From Natrinema sp. HArc-T2 (GTDB lineage Archaea; Halobacteriota; Halobacteria; Halobacteriales; Natrialbaceae), in contig NZ_JBGUAZ010000010.1 in NCBI RefSeq assembly GCF_041821085.1, positions 27,820 through 91,819 on the forward strand: a stretch of 64,000 bases of DNA. The letters are read 5' to 3'. Below the pieces are notes generated by a model. It was not told the origin of the DNA. It saw nothing but the letters and a program-made list of their open reading frames with translations, and did not search any database. Every line of letters begins with the position of its first letter. The first letter of the stretch is position 1. The position numbers and the translations under genes were made by a program. Positions 53,099-62,390 of this stretch are shown here, in pieces.

Positions 53099-54550
53099 TT
53101 AGTAGTTTAGATAGACTGTTTTTGTGGTCGTGAAGAAATCAAGCCCAGCGTCGCCTTGCTCCCGATACGTGTTCGTTGAAGAGTTCTTGTAGCCTCCGAA
53201 TGGAACATGCAACTCGAGTCCAGTTGTCTTCTCGTTAACCTTAGCGACACCTGCCTCGATGTCGTCAATAAACTGGTTTGCTTCTGTGAGATTCTGCGTG
53301 ACAATACTTGAAGAGAGGCCGAACTGAACATCATTTGCGACTGCAAGCGCCTCCTCAAAATCTGCAACTTCAATTATCGATAGTACCGGTCCAAAGATCT
53401 CTTCTTGAGCGATCTGCATGTCGCTGGTCACATCAGAGAAGACAGTTGGCTCGACAAAATGTCCGTTATCATATTGTTTATCAGTAAGCCGGCTACCACC
53501 GGTTTCGAGCGTTGCGCCCTCTTTTTTACCAACATCAACAAAATCTAGAGTTGATTTAACTTCGGCTTGCGAGACGTGTGGCCCCATATCAGGGTCCTCG
53601 AGTCCAGGTCCAATATCGAGCGATTCAGCATACTCAGTAATCAACTGAGTAAACTCGTTATAGATATCTTCGTGGACAATCGCACGCGAAGTAGCAGTGC
53701 AGGACTGTCCCGTAGTTCCGAACGTTCCAGAACTGACTATAGTGACGGCCTCATCAAGGTCAGCGCTTGGCATGACGATTGTTGGGTTTTTCCCGCCCAT
53801 CTCACATTGAACACGTTTCAGATCGTCTGCCGCAGACTGTGCGACCATTGTTCCAACCGTTGTGCTACCTGTGAATGAAACACCATCAATATTATCGTGC
53901 TGATGTAACGCAGATCCAACTTCGCTCCCGGAACCGGTTACGTAGTTAGCGACACCTCCAGGGAGCCCTGCCTTGTCGAGGCACTCGAAAATTGCTTGTG
54001 AAACACGGGGTGCCTCTGATGCTGGTTTCAGAACAACTGTGTTCCCGGTTGCAAGCGCAGGCGCAAGCTTCCATGCTGGAATTGCAATTGGATAGTTCCA
54101 AGGTGTGATGAGTCCTACTGTTCCAAGAGGTTCACTTTTTGTGTACAGTTCCATGTTTGGCTCACTCGGGGATTTGATCGTCCCCCCGAAATCACGAGCC
54201 TTCTCGGCATAGTAGTAGAAGATGTCAACTGCTCGTTGTACCTCTCCAGCGGCCTCACTTCTTGTTTTCCCCTCCTCGCGGGAGAGTGTTTTGGTGAGTT
54301 CGTCCATCCGGTCTTCAAGCAGTGATGCGGTCTCGAGTAGAATTTTCCCTCGTTCAGCACCAGGTGTTGCCGCCCATTCTGGTTGTGCTGCCGAGGCTGC
54401 ATCGATAGCCTGGTTTGCGTCTGCCGCAGTAGACAGTTGAAAATGACCGATGATATCCTCTACGTCTGCAGGGTTATTGACGGAAAACGTATTGTCAGAT
54501 TCCGATTCAACCCACTCTCCGTTACAGTAATTCCTGTACGTCTGTGACAT
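53099..54550 (-). CDS. Aldehyde dehydrogenase
   Basis: A 483-aa ALDH. Asn in [13 protein letters not shown], cofactor loop [10 protein letters not shown], Glu in CEMGGKNPT, Cys in [11 protein letters not shown] and C-terminal [19 protein letters not shown]. The last segment ([10 protein letters not shown]) resembles the alpha-ketoglutarate semialdehyde dehydrogenase-type branch. Third codon positions are clearly more AT-rich than in the neighbouring catabolic genes, and IS remnants lie on both sides, both suggesting a separate acquisition. Start at 54550 gives the family N-terminus ([14 protein letters not shown]). Confidence 0.9.
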   Translation of the reverse strand: MSQTYRNYCNGEWVESESDNTFSVNNPADVEDIIGHFQLSTAADANQAIDAASAAQPEWAATPGAERGKILLETASLLEDRMDELTKTLSREEGKTRSEAAGEVQRAVDIFYYYAEKARDFGGTIKSPSEPNMELYTKSEPLGTVGLITPWNYPIAIPAWKLAPALATGNTVVLKPASEAPRVSQAIFECLDKAGLPGGVANYVTGSGSEVGSALHQHDNIDGVSFTGSTTVGTMVAQSAADDLKRVQCEMGGKNPTIVMPSADLDEAVTIVSSGTFGTTGQSCTATSRAIVHEDIYNEFTQLITEYAESLDIGPGLEDPDMGPHVSQAEVKSTLDFVDVGKKEGATLETGGSRLTDKQYDNGHFVEPTVFSDVTSDMQIAQEEIFGPVLSIIEVADFEEALAVANDVQFGLSSSIVTQNLTEANQFIDDIEAGVAKVNEKTTGLELHVPFGGYKNSSTNTYREQGDAGLDFFTTTKTVYLNY

Positions 54551-54599
54551 ACAAACAATATTTCGTTATGAACTATCTTAGATGTTTGGAAAGAGTTTG

Positions 54600-54995
54600 T
54601 GACGGAACTGGGAAATCGGAACTGAAGGAGAAAAAAGTCCTCCTACCAAGATTATTCTCCCGGACGTGGAACGAAACCAACGATGTAGTTCCTTCGGGAA
54701 TTCAAAGAGAAACATCGCGTCGCAGACACGGAATTTCTCGTCGACGGGATGGGCTCTAACCACCCTCGCAAGAACTAAGCTAAGCGGCGATCTCGATAAC
54801 TCAGAGCGAAATGCGCTGAAAGCTGTTTCAGACTTCACGATGCGTATTGGCCGATTTTATCAGACCTGGACCGGCAGTCAAGTCAGCACTCAGCCCTGAT
54901 TGACTGCCTACACCGCCTACTACGATCACTCTCGAAGTTATCACGCACTGGGTAACGAATCATATAGTGAACACGCCAAGTCAGCAAACGCGGTT
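54600..54995 (+). pseudogene. Fragment of a DDE-type transposase
   Basis: Plus-strand frames read FLVDGMG and ALTTLARTKLSGDLDNSERN then KAVSDFTMRIGRFYQTWTGS, followed in another frame by a C-terminal YDHSRSYHALGN-like stretch. This looks like the second half of a haloarchaeal DDE transposase distinct from the ISH15-like ones above; frames are broken and the N-terminus is missing. Family name uncertain. Confidence 0.45.
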
Positions 54996-55193
54996 TAACA
55001 GAGCTAATAAATATGGCAATCAATAATGGTATTTATGGCCCAAATTAAAAAGTCCTGTCTGTAATATAGTGATGGTTTACAAGTGTATAGATGTAATACG
55101 ACCTTCGACTATCTTAGGACATAATATTTCGGTGTTAGTAGAGCACTATTTGAGCTACAGGTGATAATGTTCGAAGACGCGAGCCCGATTATA

Positions 55194-55278
55194 CTATAGT
55201 AACAACCGAAACGAGTTACACATCGATCGCATAGTCGTCGCGCAATCGGATGTGTAGTGACGTTCAATGGCTACTGTG
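55194..55278 (+). repeat. MITE-like palindromic repeat, full-length copy
   Basis: Begins CTATAGTAACAACCGAAACG and ends CAATGGCTACTGTGA, aligning along its whole length with the copy at 16654-16737. The inner hairpin (CGATCGCA...CGCAATCG) is imperfect. It lies in non-coding DNA away from any gene end, which argues against a simple terminator. Confidence 0.6.
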
Positions 55279-55282
55279 AACC

Positions 55283-55305
55283 GCCTCGGGGGCAAACCCT
55301 GAGGC
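55283..55305. repeat. Hairpin GCCTCGGGG/CCCTGAGGC
   Basis: Arms at 55283-55291 and 55297-55305 pair at eight of nine positions with a short A-rich loop. It directly follows the MITE-like repeat. Similar hairpins occur at the ends of haloarchaeal IS200/IS605 elements (recall), so it may be an element end. Confidence 0.4.
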
Positions 55306-55337
55306 ACTCGCCTTGCTCATCTGTAGACGACGTATGG

Positions 55338-55577
55338 TCAATTAACCGTATCGTCCTCGTTCAGTAGTTGTCGACCTGGAGCCCCCGGTGTAGGCCAGTG
55401 GGGGACGCCTGCTGGCTCACTGCCTGCAGGTTCGCGGCGCTCCGGGGCAAAGTCTTGAGGGAGATTATCGGTTGTCAAGTGGCGCATCCCCGCCACCAAT
55501 ACTCGCTGTGACGTACAGCTACTGCGATAAGTCGTCAGTTCTCTCCCAAAATCGAAATCCAGCATCGAGGGGTACAA
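55338..55577 (-). other. Unidentified 79-codon open frame, possible transposase tail
   Basis: The product (SSCTSQRVLVAGMRHLTTDN, ending WPTPGAPGRQLLNEDDTVN) is not a family I can name. The Pro/Gly-rich tail followed by a stop and a hairpin would fit the 3-prime end of an IS200/IS605-type gene. No catalytic motif is visible. The rest of 55000-55624 shows no gene. Confidence 0.25.
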
Positions 55578-55624
55578 TGACGTGACGTCAGTGATTGACG
55601 TCAGAAGCGAACGGCGGTAGGTAT

Positions 55625-57028
55625 TTAGTCCCCGTCGAACCCGTGGCTTTCAACCTGTGATGCCCCGCTGGAGAGGCGCGACTGTGAAACCAGACCGATG
55701 CCGAGGACGACCCACAGAAGGATGATCCCCCACTCGAAGGGCCACTGAAGCGCAGAGGGGGCTCCCGGTAAGTACATTGCGGTGAACCCGAGTGTCAGTC
55801 CGAGACCGAGGACACCAACCGCTTTCCCGCCCGGAATCTTCAGAGGCCGGTTCATTTCGGGTTCGCGGACGCGTAACACGAGGAAGGAGATGACGACCAT
55901 CACCCACGCGATGACGATACCGAATCCGCCAGCGTTGACGATCCAGATGAGCATTTGCTTTCCGAATAGCGGCGAAAGCGCCGACAGGCCGCCGATGAGT
56001 GCAAGTGCCCGCGAGGGAGTGTTTGTTTCGGGATTGACCGTCGCGAGCGTCTCCGGCAGCATACCGGATTCGGCCAGCGCGTAGATGGCGCGGCTTCCAC
56101 CGAGCAGGAACGAGTTCCAGCTGGTGAGGATCCCGGCGATGCCTGCCAGTGCCATGATCTTCCCGATGGTGGCGCTACTGAACAGAGCCTCCATGGCGGC
56201 GGCTGCGGGAAGCGGACTCTCGACGAGCACCGAACCCGCCAGCGCTCGCCCGGACGCCCAGATGACGAGGATGTAAAACAGCGCGGCGACCGACACGGAG
56301 GCGACGATCAGCAGACCGAGCGTCCGTTCGGAGACGTCGGCTTCCCCGGCGGCTTGGGGAATAACGTCGAACCCGACGAACATGAACGGCGTCATGATCG
56401 CGACGGTGAGCACACCGGCCATCCCGGAGTCGGCAAAGGGCGGCGTCGATGTCGAGTGACCGTTGGCCACCGCACCGATAGCCAGCGTGAGGCCCGCGAG
56501 CCCGATAACCAGTGTCAGGATCGTCTGGAACTGTGCTGCTGGCTGGACTCCCTTGTAGTTCAAGTACGTCATGACGATCGCACCGACGCCACCGACGAGG
56601 ACCCACGTCCCGTAAACGGTCTGGCCGGCGATCGACCAGAGCGGGATCGCGTTGAAGCCCGGCACGACGTACGCGAGCGCTGATGGGAACGCGACGACCT
56701 CGAAGACGACGACGCCGACGTACCCGAGGATCAGCGACCAGGTACATATGAACGATCCGATGGGACCCAGCGCACGCATGCTGTAAACGTGTTCGCCACC
56801 GACGAACGGCATCGATGACGCGAGTTCACCGTAAATGAGTCCTACGACGGCGACCATGAACGATCCAAGGACGAATGCCAGGATTGATCCCGTAACTCCT
56901 CCCTCGTTGATCCAGTACCCTGACTGGATAATCCATCCCCAGCCGACCATCGCACCGAATGCCAATACGAACACGTCGCGCTTCGTAAGAACGCGTGAGA
57001 ATTTTCCATTTGGCTCTGTGTTAGCCAT
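55625..57028 (-). CDS. APC-superfamily amino acid permease
   Basis: A 467-aa secondary transporter with about twelve membrane segments. The TM1 region reads VFVLAFGAMVGWGWIIQSGY (the family GxG unwinding site), then YGELASSMPFVGGEHVYSMR (TM2/3 loop), and TPFMFVGFDVIPQAAGEADV (TM6). Likely amino acid or amine uptake by cation coupling. It is divergent from the class III aminotransferase, which may act on its substrate. Start at 57028 (MANTEPNG) matches a TATA box (ATATAAGT on the minus strand, 57051-57058). Confidence 0.9.
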   Translation of the reverse strand: MANTEPNGKFSRVLTKRDVFVLAFGAMVGWGWIIQSGYWINEGGVTGSILAFVLGSFMVAVVGLIYGELASSMPFVGGEHVYSMRALGPIGSFICTWSLILGYVGVVVFEVVAFPSALAYVVPGFNAIPLWSIAGQTVYGTWVLVGGVGAIVMTYLNYKGVQPAAQFQTILTLVIGLAGLTLAIGAVANGHSTSTPPFADSGMAGVLTVAIMTPFMFVGFDVIPQAAGEADVSERTLGLLIVASVSVAALFYILVIWASGRALAGSVLVESPLPAAAAMEALFSSATIGKIMALAGIAGILTSWNSFLLGGSRAIYALAESGMLPETLATVNPETNTPSRALALIGGLSALSPLFGKQMLIWIVNAGGFGIVIAWVMVVISFLVLRVREPEMNRPLKIPGGKAVGVLGLGLTLGFTAMYLPGAPSALQWPFEWGIILLWVVLGIGLVSQSRLSSGASQVESHGFDGD

Positions 57029-57476
57029 ACTCATCCATTTAGGCACATCTACTTATATCTTACTGAGTTCGAAAATGTGGCCCAATTCTAGGATTCAGTC
57101 CAAATAGTCTCGTGTACGAAGCACAGGTAATTCAACAACGGTGTCGAAAACGAGGAAGAATAGAAAACAATGAACAGTAGAAAAAGAGTGAGGGTTTACA
57201 GTGCTATATAATACGTCTCGAGGGGAGTCGAACCGATTACCGTACCGAGCTACGACCGAACGCACACGGCACCGGCGGACGCGGAAGCGAAATAGAACAG
57301 GGTCGATCTATCGAGACACGAACAACGAGTTTGTTACTCATCAAAGTCGGGATCAGCAGTGAGTGAGACGTTCGACTCGGCCCAGTTAAACCAGCTAGTG
57401 AAATCTACTGTGGGGGGATAATAGACATATCGGATTCAATGCAAACTTTTAGTACATAGTAGAACTACGTCCTACC
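57029..57476. promoter_or_regulatory. Divergent promoter region, permease and aminotransferase
   Basis: 448 bp with the permease TATA at 57051-57058 (minus strand) and CTTTTAGTA at 57446-57454, 23-31 nt ahead of the aminotransferase ATG. No gene in between; joint control of both genes is plausible. Confidence 0.45.
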
Positions 57477-58856
57477 ATGGCTGTAGAACAGACGTTCGAC
57501 GACCTCCACTTCACACAGGAGCCGGAAATCGAGACGTCAATTCCAGGGCCGGAGTCGAAGAAACTCCTCGAGCGGCAGCGACGCATCGACAGCAGTGCAA
57601 TCGCGTATCCGAAGGTCGTTCCCATCGCAATCGAGGAAGCGAAAGGCGCGACGATCCGCGATGCCGATGGAAACACGTTCCTCGATTTTTTCGCCGGTAT
57701 CGGCGTCCTGAACGTTGGCCATTCAAACCCGTACGTGATGGAGGCAGTTCAGGAACAGACCGAAAAGGTTGCACACACTATCGACTTCCCGACCGAGGCA
57801 CGGCTGGACCTCATCGAGGCGCTGAACGACATCGCACCGGGCGCGCTCCCTGACAACAATCGCGTCATCTTTGGCGGTCCGACCGGCAGTGACGCCATCG
57901 AGGGGACGATCAAGCTGGCCAAGTACAACACCGGCGGCGACGGTCTCATCGCGTTCCGCGGTGCGTACCATGGTGGCAGCGCTGGCGCACTCAGCCTCAC
58001 AGCGGGTAAAAAGTACAAGGAGGACTATGCGCCGATGCTCCCGAACGTCCACCACGTGCCGTACCCCTTCGCACACGAGCAAGGGCTAGACCCTCAGGAA
58101 GCCAGCGACAGAGCACTGGCTAACGTCCGGGAACTTCTTGAAGACCCCTACAGTGGGTTCGCGAACCCCGCAGGCATCTGGGTTGAGCCGATCCAGGGCG
58201 AAGGTGGTATCGTCACCCCGCCGGAGGGCTTCCTGCCCGGGCTGAAAGAGATCGCCGAAAACAACGATATCCCGCTGATCGTTGACGAGATCCAGACCGG
58301 CTTCGGCCGCACTGGTGAGTGGTTCGCAAGCGATCACTACGACGTCACGCCGGACGCCATGCCTATGGCAAAGGCGATTGGCGGCATTGGGCTCCCGCTG
58401 TCGGGGACGATGTACCACGAGGACCTGGACACCTGGGAGGCTGGCGGCCACGTCGGTACCTACCGCGGCAACGCTCCGGCGATGGTCGGCGGAGTCCGCG
58501 CCATCGAGTACATCCGTGACAACGACCTGCTCGCCCACGCCCGCGAGGTCGGCAGCTACATCCGCGATCGGCTTCGTGAGTCCGCCGGCGTGAACGAGCG
58601 CCTTGTTGACGTGCGCGGTCGCGGCCTGTTCATCGGCGCTGAGTTCGCCGACAGCGAAGACCAGACCGGCAAGGAACTCGTCAAAGACATACAGGAAGAC
58701 TGCTACAAGCGTGGTGTCCTCGTGTGGTCTGCTGGCCGACGTGGCAACGTGCTCCGACTGATCCCACCGCTCGTGCTCACACAGGAACAGGCCACCGCAG
58801 GAATGGACATCATCTGCGACGCCATCGAACAGCACGCGTCCTCTAGTCACAACTGA
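57477..58856 (+). CDS. Class III omega-aminotransferase (GABA/5-aminovalerate type)
   Basis: A 459-aa PLP enzyme. Visible: FLDFFAGIGVLNVGHSNP, the PLP phosphate loop FGGPTGSDAIEGTIKLAK, the ring-stacking region AYHGGSAGALSLTAGKKY, the PLP Asp in PLIVDEIQTGFGRTG and the Schiff-base Lys in MPMAKAIGG. The fold moves the terminal amino group of GABA, 5-aminovalerate, beta-alanine or ornithine to 2-oxoglutarate. With an APC permease divergent and glutarate-semialdehyde/gcdH genes upstream, 5-aminovalerate aminotransferase is the favoured role; GABA is the alternative. Confidence 0.9.
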   Translation: MAVEQTFDDLHFTQEPEIETSIPGPESKKLLERQRRIDSSAIAYPKVVPIAIEEAKGATIRDADGNTFLDFFAGIGVLNVGHSNPYVMEAVQEQTEKVAHTIDFPTEARLDLIEALNDIAPGALPDNNRVIFGGPTGSDAIEGTIKLAKYNTGGDGLIAFRGAYHGGSAGALSLTAGKKYKEDYAPMLPNVHHVPYPFAHEQGLDPQEASDRALANVRELLEDPYSGFANPAGIWVEPIQGEGGIVTPPEGFLPGLKEIAENNDIPLIVDEIQTGFGRTGEWFASDHYDVTPDAMPMAKAIGGIGLPLSGTMYHEDLDTWEAGGHVGTYRGNAPAMVGGVRAIEYIRDNDLLAHAREVGSYIRDRLRESAGVNERLVDVRGRGLFIGAEFADSEDQTGKELVKDIQEDCYKRGVLVWSAGRRGNVLRLIPPLVLTQEQATAGMDIICDAIEQHASSSHN

Positions 58857-58869
58857 ACCGATCGCCGCA

Positions 58870-58925
58870 CCGATCGCATGACCGTCGTGCGATCGGGTTG
58901 CAGTGACTGTCACTGGCTATGATAG
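58870..58925 (+). repeat. Repeat copy with hairpin after the aminotransferase
   Basis: CCGATCGCA (58870-58878) and TGCGATCGG (58888-58896) form a perfect 9-bp hairpin 13 nt after the aminotransferase stop. It is followed by CAGTGACTGTCACTGGCTATGATAG, the degenerate right end of the MITE-like family. It may double as a terminator. The rest of 58926-59305 shows no gene. Confidence 0.55.
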
Positions 58926-59305
58926 CTGTCACCGCGCTTCGGCTGACAGCAAGATGAGTACGTTTGTTCTACAATATCGATCCAGAGATCGACAACTCTC
59001 TGGTACTCATTTCAGAACCGTAAGATACGGCCCCATGTTATCTTAACCATCTGTATTAGTAAAATAACAATTCCGAAAACAGCGTAGAGCTGAATATCTG
59101 TGAACGGCCAAAAAAGGACGATACTGTCCGTTATACAGGAAGGGTATGGAATGCCATTGCACTATTCAGAGATATGGCTGACGACCTCAACTGGAAGTGA
59201 TTGACATTCCAATAGTCATGGATTCACTCTTCACCAATAAGATCTTTGTTTCGAGAATACTGGGAGATGTGACACGTGATCTCCCTTATTACACGCGTGT
59301 AGCTG

Positions 59306-59653
59306 TCACTCTTCTCGATCGGTCCAGAAGTCGAACGACCGCCCAGGTGCGAACACGTCGAGGCCGACGGCTCGAACGTCGCCCGTGTTTTCGACACGGT
59401 GGCTCTCCCACGCATCTAGCCAGACTGAGTCATATTTCTCGAGGGCCACTTTGTCATCTTCAGTTGTTACGGTGAGTGTCCCTTCGAGACAGATACAAAC
59501 CTGTTCGTTTTCGTGATCGTGCATTGGTGAGCTATGCCCCGGTGGTTTCTCGAACCACTCGAACGTGAACGCGTTGCTGCCGGCCATCGCAACGCGCTGC
59601 CAACCTTCATCGGGTTCGTATGTTTCCGCGTCGTCAAAGTCAACTGATTTCAT
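59306..59653 (-). CDS. Cupin-domain protein
   Basis: A 115-aa small cupin. Metal-binding motif 1 is PGHSSPMHDHENEQVCICLEG (His, His, Glu), and motif 2 is around DAWESHRVENTG (His). It belongs to single-domain cupins that may bind a sugar or organic acid or act as an isomerase; no function can be assigned. It stands alone between the aminotransferase and ETF genes. Confidence 0.85.
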   Translation of the reverse strand: MKSVDFDDAETYEPDEGWQRVAMAGSNAFTFEWFEKPPGHSSPMHDHENEQVCICLEGTLTVTTEDDKVALEKYDSVWLDAWESHRVENTGDVRAVGLDVFAPGRSFDFWTDREE

Positions 59654-59803
59654 AGAGTTCCACCTATTGATCCTCTGTCGATCGTAATAACAATGCTGCT
59701 AACGTAGCCAGAACCCGGTGATGACAGGAACGTGCCGATATTCTCAATCTCGATCGAAATGCCGATGCGGGTTCAAGGACTGCTCACCCAGTCGTCAAGC
59801 TTC

Positions 59804-60757
59804 TCAATTGAACTCGTCGATGAGTTCGGGGACGACATCGAAGAGGTCGTCGACGATCGCGTAGTCGGCGATGTCCATGATCGGCGCGTTGGGGTCGGTG
59901 TTGATCGCGACGATCGTCTCGGAGCCTTTCATGCCGGCGACGTGCTGAACGGCACCCGAAATACCGATCGCGATGTAGACATCGGGCGTGACGACCTTCC
60001 CGGACTGACCGACCTGGCGGTTTTTGGGCAGCCAGCCGTTGTCGACGATCGGACGCGACGAGGACAGCGTCGCATCGAGTGCGTCGGCCAGGTCGCGGAT
60101 CATCTCGAGGTTCTCCTCTTCTTCGATCCCACGACCGACCGAGACCAGCAACTCGGCCTCGCTGATGTCGACGTCGCCACCGCCGACTTCCTCGAAGCCG
60201 GTGACGGTCGAGCCGATCGCGTCCTCATCGATGTCGGCGTCGAAGGCCTCGATCGTGGCGTCGCCGGTGCCCTCGGCAGCGGGCCACTCGGCACCGCGGA
60301 TCGTGACGACGGCGTCACCCTCGAGTTGGGTGGTCGTCTCGACCTTGCCGCCGTACATCTCGCGAGTAGCAATCAGGGTCTCGCCGTCGGCCTCGAGGTC
60401 GACGGTGTCGGTGACGATCGGCAGGTCGAGTTCGTTCGCGACGGCGGGCGCGTAGTCGAGTCCGTTGACGCTGTTGGGTGTCAGGACGTACTGTGGAGCG
60501 AGCTCGTCGTAGAGCTGCGTGACTGCCTGCGCGTAGATGTCGTGGTTGAACTCTTCGCCGTGGTCGACGGTGTGGATGGCGTCGACGCCGTCGCGATTGA
60601 GTTTGTCGGCGAAGTCGTCGACGGTGCCGCTGATGACCGCCAACTGGAGGTCGCCGCCGGTTTCGTCGGCGAGTTCGCGACCGGCGGTGATGAGCTCGTA
60701 GCTAACGTCTCGGAGGTCACCGCGGCGGTGGTCCGCGACTGCGAGGACGTCCGTCAT
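59804..60757 (-). CDS. etfA: Electron transfer flavoprotein alpha subunit
   Basis: A 317-aa ETF alpha (FixB). The N-terminal domain opens TDVLAVADHRRGDLRDVSYE. The C-terminal FAD domain shows VSVGRGIEEEENLEMI, SSRPIVDNGWLPKNRQVGQSG and the FAD motif IAIGISGAVQHVAGM, ending with NTDPNAPIMDIADY. It accepts electrons from acyl-CoA dehydrogenases, including the glutaryl-CoA dehydrogenase here, and passes them to the quinone pool. Its ATG overlaps the etfB stop (4 nt), so it is second in the operon. Confidence 0.94.
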   Translation of the reverse strand: MTDVLAVADHRRGDLRDVSYELITAGRELADETGGDLQLAVISGTVDDFADKLNRDGVDAIHTVDHGEEFNHDIYAQAVTQLYDELAPQYVLTPNSVNGLDYAPAVANELDLPIVTDTVDLEADGETLIATREMYGGKVETTTQLEGDAVVTIRGAEWPAAEGTGDATIEAFDADIDEDAIGSTVTGFEEVGGGDVDISEAELLVSVGRGIEEEENLEMIRDLADALDATLSSSRPIVDNGWLPKNRQVGQSGKVVTPDVYIAIGISGAVQHVAGMKGSETIVAINTDPNAPIMDIADYAIVDDLFDVVPELIDEFN

Positions 60758-61545
60758 TGTGCCACCCCCTTCTCGCGGAGCAGCTCACCGAGCTCCCCGG
60801 CCGTCTCGTCGGCACTGCCCTCCCAGACGGTCGCGTCGCTTTCGCTTTCGGGCTCGTACATCTCCGTCAGCTCGAGTTCGGTTTCGATCGCGCTCTCGTC
60901 GACGCCGATGTCGGCGAGGCTCTGGACGTCGAGTTCCTTGCGCTGGGCCTGTCGAATGCCCCGCAGGCTGGCATATCGTGGTTCGTTGATCCCCGTCTGG
61001 ATCGTCAACACGGCGGGCAGTTCGATGTCGGTCAGCTCCTCGACGCCACCCTCGAGTTCGCGGCGGACCGACGCGACGCCGTCCTCGAGATCGTGCTCGA
61101 GGTGGTTGACGACGGCGCCCCACTGGAAGCCGAGCTGTTCGGCGACCGAGACGCCGGTCGCGCCGAAGCTGTCGTCGCCGGCCTGCACGCCCGAGAGCAC
61201 GAGGTCGGGCTCCTCGGCCTCGATGACGGCGCTCAGGATCTCCGTCTTGGCGTTGACGTCGAGCAGGTCGACGTCCTCGAGAGCGTCGTCCCAGACGCGG
61301 ACGGCGCGGTCGGCACCCTTCGCGAGCGCCTGACGGATGGTCTGTTCACAGTCTTCCGGACCGATGGTGACTGCGACGACTTCGTCGGCGATCCCGTCTT
61401 CCTGGAGTTGGACGGCTTCTTCGATCGCGTAGTCGTCCCATTCGTTCAAGTCGGCACCGAGGTACTGTCCTGCGATTTCGGTTCCCTCGATTTCGAACTC
61501 GTCTTCGACAGTCGCCACTTCTTTGACCGTAGCGAGAACTTTCAT
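60754..61545 (-). CDS. etfB: Electron transfer flavoprotein beta subunit
   Basis: A 263-aa ETF beta (FixA). Opening MKVLATVKEVATVEDEF, the helical NEWDDYAIEEAVQLQED, the AMP-site region VLSGVQAGDDSFGATGVSVA and ELPAVLTIQTGINEPRYASL are typical. Start chosen at 61545; the longer frame to 61677 would add a non-homologous 44-residue leader. A TATA box (CATATATC on the minus strand, 61571-61578) lies 26-33 nt upstream. It forms the heterodimer with EtfA. Confidence 0.94.
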   Translation of the reverse strand: MKVLATVKEVATVEDEFEIEGTEIAGQYLGADLNEWDDYAIEEAVQLQEDGIADEVVAVTIGPEDCEQTIRQALAKGADRAVRVWDDALEDVDLLDVNAKTEILSAVIEAEEPDLVLSGVQAGDDSFGATGVSVAEQLGFQWGAVVNHLEHDLEDGVASVRRELEGGVEELTDIELPAVLTIQTGINEPRYASLRGIRQAQRKELDVQSLADIGVDESAIETELELTEMYEPESESDATVWEGSADETAGELGELLREKGVAQ

Positions 61546-61570
61546 CGTTTGGTCTTTGATTTTACAAGTG

Positions 61571-61578
61571 GATATATG
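61571..61578 (-). promoter_or_regulatory. TATA box of the etfBA operon
   Basis: CATATATC on the minus strand, 26-33 nt ahead of the etfB ATG at 61545. Confidence 0.5.
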
Positions 61579-61734
61579 TTCCGTATCCGGGTGATAAAAC
61601 GGCTTTGACAGTAGAACGCTGGTGATATATTCCACATCTTCCTTCATATCAAAACCCGGCTTATGTCGGGAGTACATAAACTCTACCCGTGGAACGAACG
61701 TTTGCTTCGCGTAACTGGGTCGCGAGATACGTGT

Positions 61735-61986
61735 TTATCTGTGAAACGGAACGCGCTTGTTCGATTCGACAGTTGGGGTAACGCGGTCGTTGATCACAAC
61801 GTCATCACCGTCGATGCCACGGACGATTCCCGTGATCGTTGCTCTCCAAAGTCGAACTTCCAAACTGCTCGCGTTCGTTGGTATAATTCACAGTGGTCTC
61901 AAGACCACAGCCAGGGTTGAGAACGCAGCTTTCAGCTCATCACCAATGTTCGGTACGCGGGCCGACTCGTCACGATCAGATTTCAC
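61735..61986 (-). pseudogene. Possible decayed gene with one internal stop
   Basis: A minus-strand frame from GTG 61986 to TAA 61735 has one TGA (61890-61888). Its pieces read SARVPNIGDELKAAFSTLAV and ATITGIVRGIDGDDVVINDR, acidic and protein-like. The stop falls where Trp would suit (RPL-stop-IIPT). I cannot name a family. The remaining 61987-62390 stretch is AT-rich and shows nothing. Confidence 0.25.
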
Positions 61987-62390
61987 GAATGGAAAGAGAC
62001 TGAATTTCGACAATGGCAAAAAGAATCTCTACCAGCAGGCTATGCTGAAGGGCAGATAGATCTATCGTACTGACTCTATGTCGATATCTTCCCTAATGTC
62101 CGTTGAATCAGTAGAGATTTAACACACTCGTTAATTTCGCTCCCATATTAAATGGATGTTCCAACAATATTGTTTCGGCGGTGACAAAACAGACTGCATT
62201 AATACTCAATCATCTAGTTTTCCACACACTATTATCGTTATACTGCTTTCCCAGCTATGTTTTCAACTGTTTTGGTAGATTCATGTCTGATGATTTTTTG
62301 TTCCAAGCTAATGGTTTGTTCTGCCAGTATGGCTCTGAAGAATGGCGATAGTAAGGACTACATGATCTGAGACCGCTGAAATACATATCA

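Noticed and set aside
61546..61677. 44-residue N-terminal extension of etfB
   Set aside because: Homology starts at MKVLATVKEV, and the TATA box sits within the extension, so 61545 is the start.
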